Origin: a virus
DNA length: 49,450 nt
Reading direction: 5' to 3' (one strand)
Virus record (IMG/VR): IMGVR_UViG_3300021962_000169
Span: 1 to 49,450 of that record
The first letter of the stretch is position 1; the number at the start of each line of letters is the position of its first letter. The translations under genes were made by a program, and so were the position numbers. Under the pieces are notes generated by a model. The model did not search any database. It worked only from the letters and a program-made list of their open reading frames with translations, and was not told the origin of the DNA. Of the stretch, positions 25,067 through 33,238 are shown piece after piece.

Positions 25067-25210
25067 ATGGGAAAGCACCTAGATAAGATTGCTAAGGCGC
25101 TAGCTCAGCGTCAAGCAGCTGCGCCAAACGGCTCAGGTTACAAGAAGCCAGGCTCTATGAATAAGAAAAAAACTGGATACCGTGGCGTAAAGGCTAATAA
25201 CGCAAAGTAA
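25067..25210 (+). CDS. Tiny basic protein
   Basis: A 47-residue protein starting directly after the previous TAA. It has an amphipathic start (MGKHLDKIAKALAQRQ) and a Gly/Lys-rich second half (YKKPGSMNKKKTGYRGV). No family recognised. The net charge is strongly positive, so nucleic-acid binding is possible. Confidence 0.55.
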   Translation: MGKHLDKIAKALAQRQAAAPNGSGYKKPGSMNKKKTGYRGVKANNAK

Positions 25211-25211
25211 C

Positions 25212-25240
25212 TTGACAGCCGTCTAGTCATCCATTAAGTT
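25212..25240 (+). promoter_or_regulatory. Sigma70-type promoter
   Basis: Perfect -35 TTGACA at 25212-25217, 17-bp spacer, and -10-like TAAGTT at 25235-25240, just after the tiny basic gene and 30 nt ahead of the next ATG. Confidence 0.6.
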
Positions 25241-25244
25241 CTAC

Positions 25245-25262
25245 CTAACAGCTAAACGTTAG
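25245..25262. promoter_or_regulatory. Inverted repeat, possible operator
   Basis: CTAAC (25245-25249) and GTTAG (25258-25262) flank 8 nt near the predicted transcription start. The ribbon-helix-helix gene 180 nt upstream encodes a candidate ligand. The link is inferred only. Confidence 0.3.
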
Positions 25263-25269
25263 GAAACTT

Positions 25270-25677
25270 ATGAACACAGATGCCATCAAAGAAGACATAC
25301 GCCAGTTTAAGGCGTTGAAAGATAATGTCGACCTGCTTACAAAGCGTCAAGCAGAGATTAAAAAAAGATTAACAGAAAGTATCGACGAGTTCGGTACTGA
25401 AGATGAGCGCGGACATATCGTTCTTGCAGTAGAAGATGCAGAACAGATTATGAAACAGAAGCGCGTAACTAAAAACCTTGATATCAATGCAGCAGAGATT
25501 ATCCTTAGTAAAAAGGGTATTAAAGATACGTGCATCAAGATGGTTCCAACATTAGATGAGTCAGCAATTATGGCTGCGTTCTATAACGGGCACCTTACTG
25601 AAGAAGATATCGATACTATGTTCCCACCAAAAGTTTCTTACGCATTTATTGTAGGTAAGAGTAGTGGACGAGATTGA
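25270..25677 (+). CDS. Unrecognised helical protein
   Basis: A 135-residue protein with AGGA five nt before the ATG. The first 50 residues are a likely coiled coil (RQFKALKDNVDLLTKRQAEIKKRL), followed by an alpha/beta region with EDERGHIVLAVEDAEQIM and a C-terminal HLTEEDIDTMFPPKVSYAF. I have seen similar phage proteins among replication genes but know no function. It has its own promoter and overlaps the following gene by 14 nt. Confidence 0.65.
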   Translation: MNTDAIKEDIRQFKALKDNVDLLTKRQAEIKKRLTESIDEFGTEDERGHIVLAVEDAEQIMKQKRVTKNLDINAAEIILSKKGIKDTCIKMVPTLDESAIMAAFYNGHLTEEDIDTMFPPKVSYAFIVGKSSGRD

Positions 25678-26128
25678 TAACCTATTCTCTGACCTAGATA
25701 CTTACTATCCAGGTAGTAAGAAAAAGCGTAGAGAGACCAAACCAAAAAACAAACGCGCAGTAAAAGATGATTCCGACTGGACATCCAACGCTGTGTTTAG
25801 AAAACTTCCTTCTGGAGAACTACACGAGTTTTATCAGGTAGGCGCTTTGGCACAGGCACTAGGTAGACCACTTGTAACAATCCGTTACTGGATTAAACAA
25901 GAGTACATACCTCAGGCTCCATATCGTTTATCTGATAAAGAAACAAAAAATGGCGAAAAGATGAGAGGACGTAGGTTATACTCACGTGCTCAAATCGATG
26001 CGATAGTAGAGCTGTTTGGAAAGGCTGGACTCCTAGATAAAACTAGGATACAATGGCCTAACCAGCAATTGACTAACGCAATCGCTGAGGCTTGGCAGAA
26101 CATAAAGTCCGCCGAGCTTAATCTATGA
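25664..26128 (+). CDS. MerR-like helix-turn-helix protein
   Basis: A 154-residue protein from GTG 25664. A basic linker (KKKRRETKPKNKRA) precedes a MerR-type winged helix: FYQVGALAQALGRPLVTIRYW, IKQEYIPQAPYR and GRRLYSRAQIDAIVELF. No effector-binding domain follows; the last 35 residues are a helix. It may regulate phage transcription or direct replication or packaging at a site. It sits between an unrecognised gene and the probable ssDNA-binding protein. Confidence 0.75.
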   Translation: MDEIDNLFSDLDTYYPGSKKKRRETKPKNKRAVKDDSDWTSNAVFRKLPSGELHEFYQVGALAQALGRPLVTIRYWIKQEYIPQAPYRLSDKETKNGEKMRGRRLYSRAQIDAIVELFGKAGLLDKTRIQWPNQQLTNAIAEAWQNIKSAELNL

Positions 26129-26156
26129 ATCAAACGAAACTAAGGAGAAATGCCAT

Positions 26157-26819
26157 ATGGCAATCGACCGTACCGACGAGTACATGCCAGTAACAGACGC
26201 GTTTTCAACAACAGCTGTTGATGACCGTCCAGCAACACCAAGCAGCAATGCAGTTCAATCAGGTTGGGCAGCAGCAGAACAGCTGACAACCGCATCAGGT
26301 GACTTCCCAACTGAGTTTAAGTTCAGTGATGGTGAGTTCACCGTTATCAAGTTCATTGACCAAACTGGTCCTTTCGCTATCTACAAGCAACACTTCCTAC
26401 AACAGAAGACTGTTGGCAAGAAGTCTTACGTCTCACTTGGACCTAACGACCCATTGTGCACAAAGCTCGGAAGCAAGCCTGAAGATAAGCGTGCTTTCAC
26501 CATCGCAGTTATCACACCGTCAGGCGTAGTACGTCAGATGTTGGTTGCAAGTCCACGTCTCTATAAGACCCTACACTCAGCAGAGTTCTCCCCACAGGGA
26601 CCTTTGACTAAGAACTACTGGGCTATTAGCCGCACTGGAAAGATGCAGCAAACTGTCTACCACCTACAAGCAATCAAGGCTCGCGACCTTGCAGAGGACT
26701 GGGGCATTGACCCAGCTTTTGCTGAGGCTGAAGTAGCAAAGATTGAGCCTTACACACGCTCCATTATTAAGGAGCACACATGGGAAGAGCTAGAAGAAAT
26801 CGCTAATTCCCTTCTTTAA
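26157..26819 (+). CDS. Probable single-stranded DNA-binding protein
   Basis: A 220-residue protein with AAGGAGA before the ATG. The first 45 residues are flexible (Ala/Thr/Pro). The core is beta-rich with FKFSDGEFTVIKFIDQTG, AIYKQHFLQQ and TIAVITPSGVVRQMLV, consistent with an OB fold. The C-terminus is acidic (HTWEELEEIANSLL), as in ssDNA-binding proteins that recruit partners. It directly precedes DNA polymerase. I do not recognise it with certainty; another replication accessory factor is possible. Confidence 0.55.
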   Translation: MAIDRTDEYMPVTDAFSTTAVDDRPATPSSNAVQSGWAAAEQLTTASGDFPTEFKFSDGEFTVIKFIDQTGPFAIYKQHFLQQKTVGKKSYVSLGPNDPLCTKLGSKPEDKRAFTIAVITPSGVVRQMLVASPRLYKTLHSAEFSPQGPLTKNYWAISRTGKMQQTVYHLQAIKARDLAEDWGIDPAFAEAEVAKIEPYTRSIIKEHTWEELEEIANSLL

Positions 26820-26831
26820 TCACTAGTGCTA

Positions 26832-26877
26832 GGCTGGGGGTAACACGTGCATAGCCCCCAGCCTTCACTTATTTTTA
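26832..26877 (+). terminator. Terminator between ssDNA-binding protein and polymerase genes
   Basis: Perfect 9-bp stem GGCTGGGGG / CCCCCAGCC (26832-26840 with 26855-26863), 14-nt loop, followed by TTCACTTATTTTT. The polymerase ribosome site AGGA is just after. Confidence 0.75.
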
Positions 26878-26884
26878 GGATGCG

Positions 26885-28852
26885 ATGAACATAATAACTA
26901 CTAAAGAGCAACTCGATGAGATGGTTGCCTATTACTTGAAACAAGATGCCTTTGCTTTTGACTGCGAAACTGTTGGACCACGTAGAGGCGTGTCCGTTGT
27001 TAATGAGATTATGTGGCTCAGTTTTGCTACATACGGTCGCGGTGATGTTATCCCTTTAGGTCACCCAAATGGTGAACTGGCTGAAGTTATTAAGCCGCTT
27101 ACTGGACAAGGTGCCAAGAAGGCTGAAAAAGGCCTGAAGCTTAATGACGTTGACTACTCAAAAAATAAAAAGTTACACACACATATTTTTACAGAACCAC
27201 CTAAGCAGTTACATCCAGCAGAAGTGTTCACTGCACTGCGTCCGCTGTTCTTCAGCGACCTGCTAAAGATTGGTCACAACTTAGTATTCGACCTTTGTTC
27301 CATCACCAAATACTTTGATGGTCAAGTTCCCGCTACTCCATACTTTGACACTATGGTTGGCTCTTTTGTATATGACAACCGTAATAAGAATAAGTGTGGC
27401 CTTGACGACTGCCTAAAACGTGAGTTGGGCTATGAGATGGAGAAGGGTGTTGGTGCTCAGGTAGAGGTTCACCCATTTAGCATTGTTGCTAAGTACGCCT
27501 ACCTAGATGCGAAGTACACCTTTATGTTATGGAAGGTTGTTAAAGAAAAGATTGCAAAGGCTGGCGTAGAGAACATCATGGCATTAGAGATGGATGTTCT
27601 CCGAGTGCTGTGTGATATGAAACTTGCTGGTGCACCTATTGACCAGGATGCTTTGTCTGCTCTACACGTTCAACTAGAGGCGGATATTGAAAAGGCAAGA
27701 GAAGATATCTATAGAACTGCTGGTGTTGTATTTAATATTAACTCCAACAGAGAGAAGCAGTACCTCTTGTACTCCCCACAGCCATCGGGCCGTGGGTTGA
27801 AACCAAAGATTTATACAGGTAAAGGTATTAAGAAAGAAGCCGAGGGTAAGGAGTTAACCGTAGAGGATTACTCCGTATCAGCCGAAGCGCTTGAGCCGTA
27901 TAGAGATAAGGACCCACTTGTTAAGGCAATGCTTGAGTATGCAGACCTTAATAAGTTGTTAACCACATACGTAATCCCATACCTAGGAGGAGAAGTTGTT
28001 AGAACTACAGGCGGTAAATCAAAGGTCGAGTATAGAGATAGTCTCCTCGTCAACGGTAAAGTACACGGTGACTTCATCCAGCACGGAGCGGAGACAGGAA
28101 GATTCTCAAGTCGTAACCCTAATCTACAGAACGTCCCCAACCCAGCCACCGCGCATGGTAAAGCTATCCGAAACCTCTTCTACGCTCCAGAAGGTTACAA
28201 GCTGGTAGTCGCTGACTACTCACAGATTGAGCCCCGTGTTATTGCATCCATGTCTAACGACCCTATTATGAAGAAGAACTACCTAGAAGGTGGGGATATC
28301 TATACAACTGTAGGTGACGTCATGGGCGTAAACCGTGCAGCAGGTAAGGTGCTTGTTCTTTCTATGGCCTACGGCGTAGGGCCAGACAAGATTGCCCGTT
28401 CAATCGGCTGCTCTATAACTGAGGCTAGAGGACTACTCAGTAACTTCAGTGAAAAGTTTCAGAACGTTAGCGCCTATCGAGCCAAGGTTATTGGGGTTAC
28501 TAGAAAGGCTGGATTTGTATCCACCGTACTAGGTCGTAAGCGTTACTTACCAGAAATAAACAGCAGGAACCCAGGTGAGCGTGCTGGTGCTGAGCGTCAA
28601 GCGTTCAATACCCGTATCCAGGGGTCTGCTGCTGACATCATGAAACTTGCTATGATTAGAGCGCATGAGTTAATACCAGAAGGTGCAAGCCTCCTCCTTA
28701 CCGTTCACGATGAGTTGGTGACTATAGCTCCTGATAATTTAGTTGATGAAACTAGAGAGGCAATTAGAGAAGCTATGGAAGGCATCAACCTACTAGATAT
28801 TCCACTGATAGCAGACCTTGCTGTCGTGCAGAGATGGGGAGAGGCAAAATGA
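26885..28852 (+). CDS. Family A DNA polymerase with 3'-5' exonuclease
   Basis: A 655-residue polymerase I-type enzyme. The exonuclease domain begins FAFDCETVG (D26, E28), with IGHNLVFDL and YAYLDAKYT as later motifs. The polymerase domain has motif A VADYSQIEPRVIAS, motif B around RAAGKVLVLSMAYGVG, and motif C LLLTVHDELV. There is no 5'-3' exonuclease domain, as is usual for phage replicative enzymes of this class. Two insertions rich in Lys (about 78-100 and 300-330) are noteworthy. It overlaps the next gene by 4 nt. Confidence 0.95.
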   Translation: MNIITTKEQLDEMVAYYLKQDAFAFDCETVGPRRGVSVVNEIMWLSFATYGRGDVIPLGHPNGELAEVIKPLTGQGAKKAEKGLKLNDVDYSKNKKLHTHIFTEPPKQLHPAEVFTALRPLFFSDLLKIGHNLVFDLCSITKYFDGQVPATPYFDTMVGSFVYDNRNKNKCGLDDCLKRELGYEMEKGVGAQVEVHPFSIVAKYAYLDAKYTFMLWKVVKEKIAKAGVENIMALEMDVLRVLCDMKLAGAPIDQDALSALHVQLEADIEKAREDIYRTAGVVFNINSNREKQYLLYSPQPSGRGLKPKIYTGKGIKKEAEGKELTVEDYSVSAEALEPYRDKDPLVKAMLEYADLNKLLTTYVIPYLGGEVVRTTGGKSKVEYRDSLLVNGKVHGDFIQHGAETGRFSSRNPNLQNVPNPATAHGKAIRNLFYAPEGYKLVVADYSQIEPRVIASMSNDPIMKKNYLEGGDIYTTVGDVMGVNRAAGKVLVLSMAYGVGPDKIARSIGCSITEARGLLSNFSEKFQNVSAYRAKVIGVTRKAGFVSTVLGRKRYLPEINSRNPGERAGAERQAFNTRIQGSAADIMKLAMIRAHELIPEGASLLLTVHDELVTIAPDNLVDETREAIREAMEGINLLDIPLIADLAVVQRWGEAK

Positions 28853-29331
28853 GTTTTATGCGTAAGTGGTTTAACAAACGCGAAGAGCCTTATGACATTG
28901 AGTATTTTAAAAAAGATATTCCCCTAAGCACTATCGCTAGATGGTACGTATACGATACGGAACTAGGTGAGCCTAACGACGTAGTAGAGTTCATTGGCCT
29001 TAATAAGGCTAGCGCCGAGGGTGATGAAAAGGAACGTGAAGACAGCGACCTGCGTTTAGATAACATCGAGTACCTGCTTCCCTACCTACACGCAATTGCT
29101 GATATCGCAGCCGACGTTATTACTGGGGTACAGGTAGATGAGATTGTCAAAAGGAACCCTAATGACAAAGAAGAAATTGAGCGTGAACTAGACACCATGA
29201 AGGTGCTATATAAAGTTGTTAGCTTATCCGCTATTATTGGGGCCTTCGCTTCTGCTATGGAGATTGGCTTAATTGAGCCAGGGGAAATACAGGAAGCGGA
29301 ATGGGAGAAAAGGATATTAGATGAGCAGTAA
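28849..29331 (+). CDS. Unrecognised mostly helical protein
   Basis: A 160-residue protein. ATG 28849 overlaps the polymerase TGA and follows GGGGAGAGG; an earlier in-frame ATG lies inside the polymerase gene. A basic start (MSFMRKWFNKREEP) leads to an acidic centre (EGDEKEREDSDLR), then helices with LPYLHAIADIAADVITGVQ, EEIERELDTMKVLYKVV and LSAIIGAFASAMEIGLI. The last may be a buried helix, not a membrane one. Position suggests a polymerase or replication accessory protein; function unknown. Confidence 0.6.
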   Translation: MSFMRKWFNKREEPYDIEYFKKDIPLSTIARWYVYDTELGEPNDVVEFIGLNKASAEGDEKEREDSDLRLDNIEYLLPYLHAIADIAADVITGVQVDEIVKRNPNDKEEIERELDTMKVLYKVVSLSAIIGAFASAMEIGLIEPGEIQEAEWEKRILDEQ

Positions 29332-29683
29332 TTGGTGGGCAAATAAGTTAGGTACGCAAGCGCCTCAACAGCCACAACGACAAGGTGTTGTACAACCACA
29401 ACCAGCAACCTATGTACAGTCGCCACAGCCACAGTATCCACCAACACAGCAGATGACACCGCAAGCTGAGCGTTGTCCAGGCTGTGGTAGCAATAACTAT
29501 GGTGGCGCTACTCCAGAGTCTAGAAAACGATGTTACGATTGCGGATATCCAATAGTTCAATCAGGTAGTGGCATGGGTAGAGGTATCGTTTCAGGTCAAC
29601 AAAGTGCAGGTGCACCGCAACCATCAAGACAAGTCCAGGCAGGCGGATGGAATCCAAATGTCATTATCGGAAAGATTGAATAA
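29321..29683 (+). CDS. Pro/Gln-rich zinc-ribbon protein
   Basis: A 120-residue protein. Residues 10-50 are low complexity, rich in Pro and Gln. Residues about 52-80 form a zinc ribbon: CPGCGSNNYGG, then RKRCYDCGYPIVQ. The C-terminus is Gly/Pro/Gln-rich ending NPNVIIGKIE. Similar short Pro/Gln-plus-ribbon proteins are frequent in actinobacterial and cyanobacterial phages without known function. It overlaps the previous gene by 11 nt and the RecA ATG by one base. Confidence 0.7.
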   Translation: MSSNWWANKLGTQAPQQPQRQGVVQPQPATYVQSPQPQYPPTQQMTPQAERCPGCGSNNYGGATPESRKRCYDCGYPIVQSGSGMGRGIVSGQQSAGAPQPSRQVQAGGWNPNVIIGKIE

Positions 29684-30732
29684 TGAAAAATGCAGAACTA
29701 ATTAAAACTATTGCCAGCATTAATAAAAAGTATGGAGACGGAACTGTTGTATTAGGTTCAGAAATTATTGAACAGCCTCCTCGTTTTACTTCAGGCTCTC
29801 TAGCCTTAGACGTGTCTCTTGGTGGCGGATGGCCTGCTAACCAATGGCATGAACTAATTGGAGAAGCCAGCAACGGAAAGACTGCTATTGCATTAAAGAC
29901 TGTAGCAGCAAATCAAAAAGCAAACCCAGACTTCACTACTGTATGGGTTGCTGCTGAGCAGTGGGTAGATAGTTACGCAACTATGTGTGGCGTAGACACC
30001 TCACGTGTTTATGTAGTGTCAACTAATATTATGGAGGAAGCGTATGAAGCCGTTATCCAACTTACAGAAAGTAGAGCGGTCGATTGTATTGTTCTTGATT
30101 CGCTACCTGCCTTGGTCCCTACAGCAGAGGACGATAAGGAGATGGAGGAATCTACTGTAGGTCGCGGCGCCCTCCTTACTAACAAGTTCTTCCGTAAGGT
30201 AGGCAAGGCATCTAAGCGCTCCCTTGTAGAGGAGGAGCGTCCCTTTATCGGAATTATTATTAACCAGTGGCGCTCAAAGATTGGCGTCATGTATGGAGAC
30301 CCACGCACTACCCCAGGTGGTCTAGGCAAGGATTACGCCTTCTTTACCCGCTGCGAGGTCCGTAGAGATGAGTGGATTGAGGTTGGTACAGGCCAAGAAA
30401 AGCGCCGTGTAGGACAGTCAATTAAGGTCCGAGTCCTAAAGAACAAGTCAGCAGCCCCTTCCCAGGTCTCTACCTTTGACTTCTACTTTGCAGATGGTGG
30501 GCATATTCCAGCTGGCGAGATTGATTTTGCCAAGGAGATTATGGCCATGGGTATCCTTAATAAGGTAATCAAGCGCACTGGCGCCTATTACAACTATGGG
30601 GATAGAAAGTGGATGGGACAAGATGGTATGCTTAGCGCTATACGGGAAGAGATTGACCTTAAGGAACTACTTGAGCGCGACGTACTAGATGCCATACGGG
30701 CAGGTTCTAAGTTCGTAGCCGATGAAGAGTAA
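29683..30732 (+). CDS. recA: RecA-like recombinase
   Basis: A 349-residue RecA/UvsX-family strand-exchange protein. The opening KTIASINKKYGDGTVVLGS is RecA-like. Walker A is GEASNGKT (residues 60-67), replacing the usual GPESSGKT. VWVAAEQWVDSYATMCGVD follows, Walker B is DCIVLDSLPAL, and L2 is around IIINQWRSKIGVMYGDPRTTPGG, which matches the RecA loop. It should mediate homologous recombination and recombination-primed replication with the nearby nucleases and RuvC-like protein. It overlaps the nuclease gene by 11 nt. Confidence 0.93.
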   Translation: MKNAELIKTIASINKKYGDGTVVLGSEIIEQPPRFTSGSLALDVSLGGGWPANQWHELIGEASNGKTAIALKTVAANQKANPDFTTVWVAAEQWVDSYATMCGVDTSRVYVVSTNIMEEAYEAVIQLTESRAVDCIVLDSLPALVPTAEDDKEMEESTVGRGALLTNKFFRKVGKASKRSLVEEERPFIGIIINQWRSKIGVMYGDPRTTPGGLGKDYAFFTRCEVRRDEWIEVGTGQEKRRVGQSIKVRVLKNKSAAPSQVSTFDFYFADGGHIPAGEIDFAKEIMAMGILNKVIKRTGAYYNYGDRKWMGQDGMLSAIREEIDLKELLERDVLDAIRAGSKFVADEE

Positions 30733-31063
30733 AGGCCAGAAGGAGTCTAAGAAGCACGAGGAGCGATTGGCAAAACTTGTCGGTGGTAAGCGTAATGCTG
30801 CCAGCGGTGCGTTTTGGAGTCGTAAGGGTGATGTTAGGTCTAAGGACTTGTTAATAGAACACAAGTGGACTGGCAAAGCTCAGGTAACTGTCAAGGCAGC
30901 AGTACTAGAAAAGATTGTTAACGAAGCCATCGTTGATAGTCGGATACCCGTCCTCGGATTCAGTCTAAACAATAGTAATTATGTATTGCTTACTGAAGAT
31001 GACTTTCTGGAAATGCGCCAGAATCTTCAGGAGCATAATTGTTCAACGACGCAGGGCACGTAG
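30722..31063 (+). CDS. PD-(D/E)XK nuclease, putative Holliday-junction resolvase type
   Basis: A 113-residue protein. The core GGKRNAASGAFWSRKGDVRS, followed by KDLLIEHKWTGK, fits a small PD-(D/E)XK fold: Gly-Asp (GDV) as the catalytic Asp and IEHKWT as the E-x-K half. The next helix VKAAVLEKIVNEAI and strand PVLGFSL agree. Such compact enzymes cut branched or single-strand-containing DNA. Placement between RecA and the Cas4/RecB-like gene supports a recombination role. The stop TAG lies 24 nt inside the WhiB gene's start region. Confidence 0.78.
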   Translation: MKSKGQKESKKHEERLAKLVGGKRNAASGAFWSRKGDVRSKDLLIEHKWTGKAQVTVKAAVLEKIVNEAIVDSRIPVLGFSLNNSNYVLLTEDDFLEMRQNLQEHNCSTTQGT

Positions 31064-31356
31064 AGGGCTGGCGACACAACGCTAAGTGTCGTGGCATGGA
31101 TACCGAGCTTTGGTTTCCTCCACGTGACAAAACTAAATATAGAAAAATAGCAGAAGTATCCAAGGGCGTATGCTTTGGTAAAGATGGTTTACCAGAGTGC
31201 CCTGTACGCAAGGAGTGCCTGTTGTACTCCGAACAGATGGATGAACAGCACGGTATCTGGGGTGGCCTTAGCCACCGTGAACGCAACGCGCTAAAACGTA
31301 AATTAAAAAAAGATGGAACCACTTTAAAGGAACACCTATTTGATGATAAGGTCTAG
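31039..31356 (+). CDS. whiB: WhiB-family iron-sulfur regulator (variant Cys spacing)
   Basis: A 105-residue WhiB-like protein. The TTG start has AGGAG at 31029-31033 with 5-nt spacing. Features are W11/C17 in WRHNAKCRGMD, ELWFPPRD, C45, ECPVRKEC (C54, C60), then the diagnostic turn HGIWGGLSHRERNALKRK. The four cysteines should hold a [4Fe-4S] cluster. The middle spacing is C45-x8-C54 in place of the normal C-x2-C, a six-residue insertion. WhiB proteins occur almost only in Actinobacteria and their phages, where some act as transcriptional modulators. Confidence 0.92.
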   Translation: MFNDAGHVEGWRHNAKCRGMDTELWFPPRDKTKYRKIAEVSKGVCFGKDGLPECPVRKECLLYSEQMDEQHGIWGGLSHRERNALKRKLKKDGTTLKEHLFDDKV

Positions 31357-31358
31357 GC

Positions 31359-32216
31359 ATGAAAGCATCGAAACCACAAGAAATAACAGGGGCACTGAAA
31401 GCATTTGTAGACGTGTCTAGAAAGAAAACACGTGTATTAGGCTCACTTGAGCGTCACCTAATTGCAAAGCCAAAAGACCTAAGCCGTCGCACAGACGTGC
31501 TACATCCCTCTGACATGGTTAAAAAAGAGTGGTGCCACAGAGCTTCCTACTATCATCTAATGGGTAAAGCCCCAGTATCTAATCGCACTATGACTTTGCG
31601 AACTGCATCCATATTTGCTGAAGGCCACGCCATCCACGCTAAGTGGCAGGGTTGGTTTCAGGATATGGGAACGCTGTACGGTAAGTGGTACTGCATAGAG
31701 TGTGGCGAGATGTTTTTTGGTGGTTCTGACTGCCATGAGGGACCGTTGGAATACCGAGAGGTCCCGTTATTTTATGAGCCATTGCGAATCAATGGACACT
31801 CAGATGGCATCCTACTAAACCTTGGTGACCCATTGATGCTGGAGATTAAGTCCATAGGTGCAGGCACCATCCGTTGGGAAAACCCATCATTATTTATGGA
31901 GCACAATGGTGACCTAGATAAGATGTTTGCAGCGATTAAAGAGCCTTTTGAATCCCATATTAATCAGGTACAGATATACATGAAGCTTGCTGAACTCCTT
32001 AACATGGAGGTAGTTCCACAAGAGGCTGTAATTATTTATGAGAATAAGGCGTCACAAGAACCTAAAGAGTTTGTGATACCAAAGAGCGACTTCTCGATTG
32101 CACCTTTGTTCGAAGCTGCTGCTAAGATTGTGGAAGCAGTAAATAATCAGACACCACCACCGTGTAATATCGATGGTTGGGGTAATTGCGAGCGATGCGG
32201 AGGATACAATGACTGA
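31359..32216 (+). CDS. Cas4/RecB-like PD-(D/E)XK exonuclease
   Basis: A 285-residue nuclease. The N-terminal HPSDMVKKEWCHRASYYHLMG is the Cas4/RecB-type opening with a conserved Cys; the active-site part is GHSDGILLNLGDPLMLEIKS (D, E-x-K), followed by QVQIYMKLAEL. C-terminal cysteines (PPPCNIDGWGNCERCGGY), together with the N-terminal Cys, could bind a [4Fe-4S] cluster as in Cas4 and AddB. A separate insert CIECGEMFFGGSDC may bind zinc. It probably processes DNA ends for RecA-mediated recombination. Confidence 0.87.
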   Translation: MKASKPQEITGALKAFVDVSRKKTRVLGSLERHLIAKPKDLSRRTDVLHPSDMVKKEWCHRASYYHLMGKAPVSNRTMTLRTASIFAEGHAIHAKWQGWFQDMGTLYGKWYCIECGEMFFGGSDCHEGPLEYREVPLFYEPLRINGHSDGILLNLGDPLMLEIKSIGAGTIRWENPSLFMEHNGDLDKMFAAIKEPFESHINQVQIYMKLAELLNMEVVPQEAVIIYENKASQEPKEFVIPKSDFSIAPLFEAAAKIVEAVNNQTPPPCNIDGWGNCERCGGYND

Positions 32217-32703
32217 CCTAGTAGCCACAGGTGTAAGTGAACAAGTACTAAAGCAATTAGAAGAACAAGGGTTGCCACTAAAGCGCTCACTTAAATTAGA
32301 GTTGCCTGACTTCCCTAGCGATATCACATTAGTAGATGACACAGAGCTCATGAGTATGGCCAGCAAGTACATCGAGAACATGAACTTCCTTCGTACTCAA
32401 GCTGCCTGCGCTGAACTGGCTGAGATGGAGGCCGAGGCTTTCTACAGTGAGGCTGTAAACTCTGGTTTACTATCCAAGACCTCAGGTAAAGCATCAGAGA
32501 AAGCAACCTTACTTAGAGCTCAGGTAGAGGCAGAGCCTCTTGTTAAAGAGCTATCAGATGCCTACTCATATGCTCGCGCATACCATAAGATGATTAGAAC
32601 TATCCTAGACAACATCGAGCGCTACTACTCACTGACTAGCCGTGAGTTAACTCGTAGAACTTCTAGCGGTCGTGTTACTGGGTTTAATAGGTATGCCCCT
32701 TAA
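32209..32703 (+). CDS. Unrecognised helical protein between nuclease and resolvase genes
   Basis: A 164-residue protein. ATG 32209 overlaps the nuclease stop and has GGAGGA just upstream. It is almost entirely helical, with a likely coiled coil at about 60-145 (AACAELAEMEAEAFYSEAV, ATLLRAQVEAEPLVKELSDAY, RAYHKMIRTILDNIERYY) and a basic C-terminus with SRELTRRTSSGRVTG. Its place between a Cas4/RecB-like exonuclease and a RuvC-like resolvase suggests a recombination cofactor, by context only. Confidence 0.6.
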   Translation: MTDLVATGVSEQVLKQLEEQGLPLKRSLKLELPDFPSDITLVDDTELMSMASKYIENMNFLRTQAACAELAEMEAEAFYSEAVNSGLLSKTSGKASEKATLLRAQVEAEPLVKELSDAYSYARAYHKMIRTILDNIERYYSLTSRELTRRTSSGRVTGFNRYAP

Positions 32704-33238
32704 AAAAATTGAAGGAGGTCTGGACCTGACCGACAGTAGCCCAATCTACTTAGGTATAGACCAGTCCTTTACTGGCTTTGCGATGTGTGCGTATAAAGAT
32801 AATACGTATTACGCAGAGGTTTACAAATCCACTAATAAAGGCATGCCACGTATGTTAGACATACGTGCATTTATCCGTGATTGGGTATCTAAGGTAGAGA
32901 TTATCGATGTAGCCATGGAAGGCTATGCGATGGGCGCCAAAGGCAAGGTATTCCATCTAGGTGAGCTTGGTGGCCTAGTTAAGATGGAGTTGGCAGATAT
33001 TGACAAGTACCCATTGATAGTCCCACCAACCACGCTCAAGAAATACGTAACAGGCGCAGGTTCAGGCCAAAAGAACCAGATGATTCTGCATACCTACAAA
33101 AAGTGGGGGCAGACCTTTACCGACGATAACGCTTGTGATGCGTATGGGCTTGCGCGGCTATGCTCAGGGGATGGTACGCTTGCGTATGAAAAGGCTATTT
33201 ACCAGCAGGTACAGAGTCCAGATTATCGGGAGATTTAA
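32693..33238 (+). CDS. RuvC-like Holliday-junction resolvase
   Basis: A 181-residue RNase H-fold nuclease. Key residues are D23 in YLGIDQSFTGFA, Glu in AMEGYAMG, and the Asp pair in DDNACDAYGLARL, matching RuvC-type resolvases. The start is ambiguous: ATG 32693 lacks a good ribosome site, whereas a perfect AAGGAGGT at 32712-32719 sits before CTG 32726, in frame. The CTG version begins right before the catalytic strand. It overlaps the preceding gene by 11 nt. Confidence 0.85.
   Translation: MPLKKIEGGLDLTDSSPIYLGIDQSFTGFAMCAYKDNTYYAEVYKSTNKGMPRMLDIRAFIRDWVSKVEIIDVAMEGYAMGAKGKVFHLGELGGLVKMELADIDKYPLIVPPTTLKKYVTGAGSGQKNQMILHTYKKWGQTFTDDNACDAYGLARLCSGDGTLAYEKAIYQQVQSPDYREI

Noticed and set aside
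29082-29459. 125-codon minus-strand frame
   Set aside because: It lies across the end of one + strand gene and the Pro/Gln-rich start of the next; composition is Ser/Val/Ile-rich, typical of a shadow.
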